From: Bactericera cockerelli | Lineage: Eukaryota > Arthropoda > Insecta > Hemiptera > Triozidae | DNA length: 64,000 bases | Direction of reading: 5' to 3' | Assembly: GCA_024516035.1 (NCBI GenBank) | Contig: CM044964.1 | Location: 15,393,575 to 15,457,574, forward strand | Part shown: piece by piece, positions 57,755 to 64,000 of the stretch | Layout: each line of letters opens with the position of its first letter | Numbering within the stretch: position 1 is the stretch's first letter | Notes under the pieces: generated by a model | Databases searched by the model: none | Told to the model about the DNA's origin: nothing | Seen by the model: only the letters and a program-made list of their open reading frames with translations | Program-made: the position numbers and the translations under genes

Positions 57755-58345
57755 TGAAATGCACGCCAACTGTTGGTGGTCGAGGGGTCAAGTAATCCGT
57801 TGGTTCGAATCCAACCCAATACACGAATTTTTCCTGATTTATTTGAGCATATATCGCCTCTGACAACACAAAGAGGCGTAAACCACATTTTCGAAATTTT
57901 ACAGGAGAGCCAAAATGAGTTTTCTTGTGCATAAATTTTCTGTTCACGGTAGGAACATTATCACTTCCCTGTACCCGTGAATGACTATACGAACTTTTTC
58001 TGTTGCCAAATTTGATTATTTAACTGTGACTATCGATTTACGCCTATTTGATTTGTCTGAAAAAGAGAAAATGAGGGATACGCCTGATTTTAATTTTTGT
58101 TGTATCTTTTCTTTGGATTATAATTGGGTTACGTCTATTTGTGAGAACAAAATATAGCACAAGTAGACTCAATCTAAGCAATAAAAACGATTTCAAAAAT
58201 TTGTGGTTTACGCCTCTTTGTGTTGTCAGAGGCGATATGACCACACAATGAGAGAGCACTGAGGGTTAGAAGGTAGAAAATGGTTTCAGTATTAACCTTG
58301 CTTGGTTACCTTTCACTGAAGGGTCTATTATTATTCGTCATGAAA
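57755..58345 (+). mobile_element. SINE family E copy split by a MITE
   Basis: The left part (GGTGGTCGAGGGGTCAAGTA, CGTTGGTTCGAATCCAACCC, ending TTTATTTGAG) and the right part from 58239 (GACCACACAATGAGAGAGCA, GAGGGTTAGAAGGTAGAAAA) are contiguous in other E copies. An internal stretch of the tRNA head is also deleted. Confidence 0.75.
57853..58236. mobile_element. MITE with ~34-bp perfect terminal inverted repeats, TA target
   Basis: Termini TCGCCTCTGACAACACAAAG... and its exact reverse complement, flanked by TA on both sides (TATA before, TATG after). Each terminus contains its own CGCCTCT/AGAGGCG hairpin. About 384 bp, no coding capacity. A TA duplication fits a Tc1/mariner-related source, by inference. 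Confidence 0.85.
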
Positions 58346-58354
58346 CACATGATA

Positions 58355-58450
58355 GTATAGTAGTGCTTTATTTAGACTGTCAGCTCGAGCTCGAGACAGG
58401 GAGTCCGCATTACGCTAACAGTTTAATACATTTTAATCTTTATTTATTGT
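58355..58450. repeat. Interspersed repeat, copy 2 of 2
   Basis: TAGTGCTTTATTTAGACTGT, CATTACGCTAACAGTTTAAT, CTTTATTTATTGTA; matches 41210-41300. Confidence 0.6.
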
Positions 58451-58784
58451 ATTTTTTACAGGATGATAGACATTGTTCTCTAAAACTGCCCGGGCCGAGT
58501 GAGCCCAGTATAGCGCAATGAGAGTTGCCTTGATCCGCGTCAACACAGGGCAACACGGAACTCTGTGTGCACCGCGCTACAACCTACAACTCTGATAACC
58601 CTCATGAAATATGCAGGCGGGCAATCTCGGTACTAGGAACGATATGGGATTGTGCACCGATATCAATCTATTTGGACACTATTAACTCGGCCCAATGCTC
58701 TCCTGACCTTTGCCGAGGCACGCTAATGGTGTTCGATACCGGGACCCGTCAGGCGGTAAGCGCATGTTGTGTTCCTTTGATTAG

Positions 58785-59845
58785 TGTGATCAGCTGTACG
58801 GAAATGTGGAACGGGATCAGCTGTATGGAAATGTGGTACAGGAACAGCTGTATGGAAATGTGGTACAGGATCAGCTGTATGGAAATGTGGTACAGGATCA
58901 GCTGTATGGAAATGTGGTACGGGATCAGCTATATAGAAATGTGGTACAGGATCAGCTGTATCGAAATGTGGTACAGGATCAGCTGTATGGAAATGTGGTA
59001 CGGGATCAGCTATATAGAAATGTGGTACAGGATCAGCTGTATGGAAATGTGGTACGGGATCAGCTATATAGAAATGTGGTACAGGATCAGCTGTATCGAA
59101 ATGTGGTACAGGATCAGCTGTATGGAAATGTGGTACGGGATCAGCTATATAGAAATGTGGTACAGGATCAGCTGTATGGAAATGTGGTACGGGATCAGCT
59201 ATATAGAAATGTGGTACAGGATCAGCTGTATGGAAATGTGGTACAGGATCAGCTGTATGGAAATGTGGTACGGGATCAGCTATATAGAAATGTGGTACAG
59301 GATCAGCTGTATGGAAATGTGGTACAGGATCAGCTGTATGGAAATGTGGTACAGGATCAGCTGTATGGAAATGTGGTACAGGATCAGCTGTACGGAAATG
59401 TGGTACGGGATCAGCTATATAGAAATGTGGTACAGGATCAGCTGTATGGAAATGTGGTACAGGATCAGCTATATAGAAATGTGGTACAGGATCAGCTGTA
59501 TCGAAATGTGGTACAGGATCAGCTGTATGGAAATGTGGTACGGGATCAGCTGTATGGAAATGTGGTACAGGATCAGCTGTATGGAAATGTGGTACGGGAT
59601 CAGCTGTATGGAAATGTGGTACAGGATCAGTTGTATGGAAATGTGGTACGGCATCAGCTGTACAGAAATGTGGTACAGGATCAACTGTATGGAAATATGG
59701 TACGGGATCAGCTGTATGGAAATGTGGTACAGGATCAGCTGTATGGAAATGTGGTACGGATCAGTTGTATGGAAATGTGGTACGAGATCAGTTGTACGGA
59801 AATGCGGTAAGAGACCTGCTGTATGGAAATGTGGTACGGACTGAT
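58785..59845. repeat. 27-bp minisatellite, about 39 copies, open in two plus frames
   Basis: Unit AGGATCAGCTGTATGGAAAT plus GTGGTAC. A variant, GGGATCAGCTATATAGAAAT, alternates in blocks. As 27 is divisible by three, each frame repeats a 9-residue peptide: ISCMEMWYR in one, DQLYGNVVQ in another. The first frame is open from 58567 to 59844 (425 codons), including about 75 non-repeat residues; the second from 58806 to 59810. No signal peptide, splice sites or homology support a gene. Confidence 0.9.
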
Positions 59846-59849
59846 ACCA

Positions 59850-59975
59850 GAACGACCTCAGTAACTTGAGCTAATGAGCTTTAAAGTAGGGGACTCGTAG
59901 CTGAGGTCGGTGGTTTGTCGCAAGCGTGGCGAGTTTAAGTAATTATAACAACACTCTTGTGATAACATATTTTTT
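59850..59975 (+). mobile_element. Degraded SINE family D, plus
   Basis: GACCTCAGTAACTTGAGCTA, GGGGACTCGTAGCTGAGGTC, GGTGGTTTGTCGCAAGCGTG, AGTAATTATAACAACACTCT; head partly duplicated. Confidence 0.55.
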
Positions 59976-60094
59976 TTTTTTTAAAGAAGGAAAAAAAAGA
60001 AGGTGAATGTGCCCCGGAACCGTTTTCGCATTACTTTAGGGCACTATACCTTTACATTCATACCATTCCGGATACGGAAAAACTCGACCAGAAT

Positions 60095-60175
60095 TTTCTG
60101 CTCCGGCCGGGATTCGAGCCCGGAACCTCTGGGTCAGCCATCAATGCTCTTCACTCAGGCACGGAGACTAACACA
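60095..60175 (-). mobile_element. tRNA-like SINE head, minus
   Basis: In reverse: GTCTCCGTGCCTGAGTGAAG, CCGGGCTCGAATCCCGGCCG (strong T-arm and B-box). Unassigned family. Confidence 0.5.
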
Positions 60176-60344
60176 AATAATATTGTAACTTGCAACAAGA
60201 TTCACGTCAAAAGAGGACTTCTGTCAATCATTATTATTCTCTCGCAATTCAAGAAAGCTGAGAGCCATTCAAGGGGATTATATTAACAAAAAGTGATCTA
60301 TTTTTGGTCTTAGGACGGAGCCCCTTGAGAATGGCCAACCTAGT

Positions 60345-60515
60345 CAATACAATTTCATTACTTGGGGGTATTTCATTGCTCTCGCCATCTCTCTCTCATT
60401 TGCACTTGCAAGGAGCGGGTACCAATCACTCCATCTCTCTCTGTTCGGATGCAGACTGCCAATATCTATACCATTTCATTGCTTGGGGGTAACCTATCTC
60501 TTTCTCCATCAGAGT
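60345..60515. repeat. Local direct repeat
   Basis: CATTTCATTGCTTGGGGGTA near 60473 and TTTCATTACTTGGGGGTATT near 60352, about 123 bp apart; each is followed by CT-rich sequence. Confidence 0.6.
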
Positions 60516-61094
60516 CCATCCGCCCCTCTCTGTCTCACTCTCCCAGATGCATAAGTGCGATTTTGATTGCAACAACAACAATATTTTGCCTGTAATATTT
60601 ATATTATGACCAGAAGAAATGGTGTGTACGAATGTGTGTGAGAGAGAGAGCACTCATAATGTTCGGACTAATCTGGGTCATTTTGTCTAGCAGCAAATTG
60701 ACAGGGTGGTGGTGGTGGTAGTCATCTCTTTGGCACGATCAGATCATTCTTGCAACTGGTAGGTCATCATTTTGAAGAAGAAAAAAAATGACACCGTTCT
60801 GCTTCTTTTTGTTCAGATGTGGATGCCCATATTTATTTATTTATACATATCAATTTTAGTGCATAATTGTGTATTACGCACTCCTAACCATTACATCATT
60901 TCAACATATTGATAGTGGACTAGGTAATTTTGTGAAGATGTATCATACTGATTGATGTGGAGCAATATAATTTTTACTAAGTTCACAGAAAACTAAGTTT
61001 CTGGTGATTCGATATCGCAATGAAGTCTAACTCATGCATATTGTATGATAACTGCACTAAATTTCTGTCAATATTTGTTCATTTGACTTTAACT

Positions 61095-61280
61095 AAAGGC
61101 TAAGTATGGAGGGTAGCTGGTACGATTCCCAACGAATATGGAGGGTAAAACCCCCATCCTGACTAATTCAAATCAGGACGTACATCAGAATTAGAATCAA
61201 CTGGTCACAATAGATGAAACAGAGGTCAGTGTGATAATTGGTGCTTCCCTTGTGGAATACTAACCAGTCTATAATAATAT
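61095..61280 (+). mobile_element. SINE family C 3' portion, plus
   Basis: GTAGCTGGTACGATTCCCAA, ATGGAGGGTAAAACCCCCAT, AATCAACTGGTCACAATAGA, as in the 63.6-kb copy. Confidence 0.7.
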
Positions 61281-61289
61281 AAAGGCTAG

Positions 61290-63094
61290 GTATGGCTATT
61301 AAATTCATTAGCATCACACTGTATAATGTTTTTAGTTTTTTAATCCATTAGCTATTTAAATTGAGACTGAAATATATTTCTTTGAGATTATTAATATGAG
61401 AATTTTTCTAAAGGGTGTTTCTCTGAACTAGATTTTCGTTCTCAACATCAAAGATAAGGTAGTTTGAAACTGTGTAATTTATATTTTGCACAAGTATATA
61501 ATAGACATTAAGATTTATTTTGTATTTTACATAAGTATATCATATTGAAAATATACTAAGTTCAAAGTTGTGAGATCTAAATCTTTTGAAACTGGAGTGA
61601 TACAAAGTAAGTACCAACTTAGCTTTACATTTGCCTTTACTGAAGAGTTTAGGTACATCATAGAGTATAATATGATTAATGTAAGCAGAATTTTTAATAT
61701 AAAAAAACCTGCTTTATGAGTATGTATAAGTTTTACATGGGAAATTTTTGACCCTCTGATTTTATGACGACATATCGAATATTCCTACATAATCCAATGA
61801 GAGTGTATTACATGAAAACTTCTTCAAATTCCTCATGAAGTGGGGGGGTTCCTAACTAGGAGGGTGCAACTGAGGTTGCAATGTCCCTCTGAGATCCAGC
61901 TGTTGTGGTTCCTGTTATATTGTTCACAACTCATGAAACTTTTGGCTTCTATAATGTATGCTTTAACTGTGAGCTATAGGTAAACTAGCATGATGAAAGA
62001 AAGGCACACTAGTTCAAGGCATGTCCGTATAACATTGAGGGCGGCCCCTATGCCTACAATATTATCCATATCATAAACTATTATTCATATCGAGTTACAA
62101 ACGCAAAGAACAAACAGTGACCAAATTTTCATTTAAAATGATTTTCAAATAAAAGAAATAATAATAGTTCAGTGAATATAGGTACACCATTTTCTCTTCC
62201 ACACAAACATTTTACTTCCTTTTTGTACTGGATATTGAGATCGGTCTCTTTTTCGAAATTGAGCTGAAAATATTCGTGATTTCCGGAACGATTTTTTCCA
62301 AATTAAAAGTAATTCTTATCAAATATCGTATGATTTCTGCTCAACCTCTCTTTTCAGTTGGGAGTTGGGAGTCATTTAACCATTATTTATTATTATTAGG
62401 TCGGTACTCGACACCCCTATCCATGTAAATTATATACGTAGATTTTAAGTAGATTTATGTACGGCCAAACCTTTTACTATCAATTGCAAAACATTTCTGT
62501 AGGAAAAAAAGCGAAACATTTCATAAAACAAAGTCCAATATTCCGAATGCATATATAACCATTGCAATATTGCATACACATGTTGAACACAACATGAGAA
62601 GGGTGGGTGCCAACACATTTGGAACGGGTGTTCCTGGTATGGTTATTTACTGTTTCCAATCCCAGGCAGCACGACAAATGGAGAAGCAAGAATGTTGCCC
62701 CCAAGTTGACATTAGGCGAACATGTTCTTAGCATTGTGCAACTTGTGACATTGTCCGTTCTGTGAATATTTCACAATTGCATTTACATTTCTGTTGCAGA
62801 AGTACGGGACAATGGCTAGAGTTACAAAATAGCCCTTGGACCTCCAATTCATAATTATTTTCCTATTATGAATGATAAAGTAATAATGAAGACTTAATAT
62901 TAAACCTTAATTATTCAACTCGAATATAACTTTAAAGTCTCTAATCAATATTATAATGAGTTTTGTGTGACATTCTTAAGAGTTATATTATCAAATGAAA
63001 AGTGAAAATTCTATGCATCCGATGGGATTGGAACACCAGATTCCTGGTCCAGTTTGTCTACCACAAATTCCAGTATTTACTTAAATGCAGGGAG

Positions 63095-63125
<31 letters not shown>

Positions 63126-63540
63126 GTAAACAAATGTTTTTTATGTATCTAAAAAATAAACAAACAAAGATGTTGTCAGCATTTTTGCTGATTGCTGAAA
63201 GCACATATCCGTCAGTCACATGAGAATATTTCGTTTGAAAAAAAAAAAAAAAAAAAAAAAAAAAATGAGAGAGAATGCTCAAAGTATGCGATATTACTAT
63301 GTAGTGCACCTACTCATGTTACACAGTGATGTGACGGATTCATATGTCACAATCATAATTGTTTTCATAATAATTAAATTATAAAACATGCTGACAATTG
63401 AGATCGGGTGATGAAAGTAGAATGACAAATTGACAAATGTATGCATGAGGGTGGGGAACGAGGCTTTGAAAATGTACAAATAAATTTGCAACATTCATTA
63501 AAATACTCTCTAGAAACAATGTAGAACTTGTTACCTGAGG
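61290..63540. other. Spacer with microsatellites
   Basis: No gene recognised. A (GA)n run lies at 63091-63126 and a poly(A) of about 27 nt at 63239-63265. Confidence 0.5.
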
Positions 63541-63548
63541 AAGTTACC

Positions 63549-63877
63549 AGCCTCCGTGGCGTAATGGTTGTGACTACTGCGCGTAGTAAAGGGGTCTCGA
63601 GTTCGACTCCCGGTTGGGGCAGACTTTTCGAAGAAAATTCTGTCCCTTCCAAACTGGTTAGGCTGGCATTTCCGGCCCTACCCAGGCTGGATGAGGTTAA
63701 TGTGGGTGGCTGGTACGATTGCCAGCGAATGGAGGGTAAAACCCGCGTCCTGACTATCTTAAATCAGGACGTTAAAACCGATTAGAATCAACTGGTCACA
63801 ATAGATCTAATTAGGTCGCAGTGTTAATTGTAAAGGTTTCACTGAAAACCCTGCAACGTTGTCAGATAATAATAATA
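63549..63877 (+). mobile_element. SINE family C, complete
   Basis: tRNA-like head (GCCTCCGTGGCGTAATGGTT, B-box GAGTTCGACTCCCGG), core CCCAGGCTGGATGAGGTTAA, GCGAATGGAGGGTAAAACCC, tail AATCAACTGGTCACAATAGA and an ATAATAATAA end. Reference copy for the family in this window. Confidence 0.8.
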
Positions 63878-63904
63878 AATACCTGAGGAACACAGTACTT
63901 TATC

Positions 63905-64000
63905 CTATAAAAATAATATATAAGACCTGTTTGACTGCTGGAGTAAAGGGACTTTTCAGTCTTACCTCGGCAGTATAAACAAGGTATATTCTATTCTACT
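63905..64000 (+). mobile_element. SINE family B-like 3' part, cut by window end
   Basis: TGACTGCTGGAGTAAAGGGA, CTCGGCAGTATAAACAAGGT resemble the B body (CTGCTGGAATAATGGGACTT, CGGGCAGTATAAATAAGG). Confidence 0.55.

Overview
The window is nuclear DNA from an animal, most likely an insect. The evidence is spliced coding exons with GT-AG borders, a glypican exon, several families of tRNA-derived SINEs, poly(A)-tailed LINE remnants, miniature inverted-repeat elements and long microsatellites, all in an AT-rich background. The repeat mix and the transposon proteins would suit a hemipteran, but the sequence does not prove the order. There are no operons, bacterial genes or CRISPR arrays.

Layout. 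1-7100 holds the most coherent coding block: a four-exon gene for a SAM-domain protein (608-3655), followed 62 bp later on the same strand by a zinc-finger / TNP2-like transposase-type gene (3718-6163) that is frameshifted in an A-tract. Two palindrome-rich tandem arrays and a 36-bp perfect palindrome lie just downstream. I read the block as a candidate two-gene DNA transposon or a cluster derived from one. 9435-12063 is a truncated R1/LOA-type LINE inside a 13-bp target-site duplication. 12060-13400 is purine- then pyrimidine-rich simple sequence. 15100-17200 holds a 15.1-kb tandem array and a repeat family with a terminal hairpin. 18877-19772 is a 134-bp satellite. 19800-27000 contains LINE tails, SINEs and a large CT/GA block. 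27035-29275 is a nested structure: a 2.05-kb hAT-like element with an 8-bp near-perfect duplication inserted in a SINE. 29276-42100 is mostly SINEs, fold-back elements and unannotated spacer. 42148-45657 is a Jockey-type LINE with a long open frame for endonuclease and reverse transcriptase. 45700-55700 is repeats and spacer. 55910-56795 is one internal glypican exon (minus strand), with an apparent 1-nt frameshift. 57755-58345 is a MITE nested in a SINE. 58785-59845 is a 27-bp minisatellite open in two plus frames. 60000-64000 is spacer and SINEs.

Only the glypican exon looks like an ordinary host gene. Its other exons are not visible, so most of the right half may be intron or intergenic DNA. 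The rest of the coding content belongs to mobile elements or their descendants.
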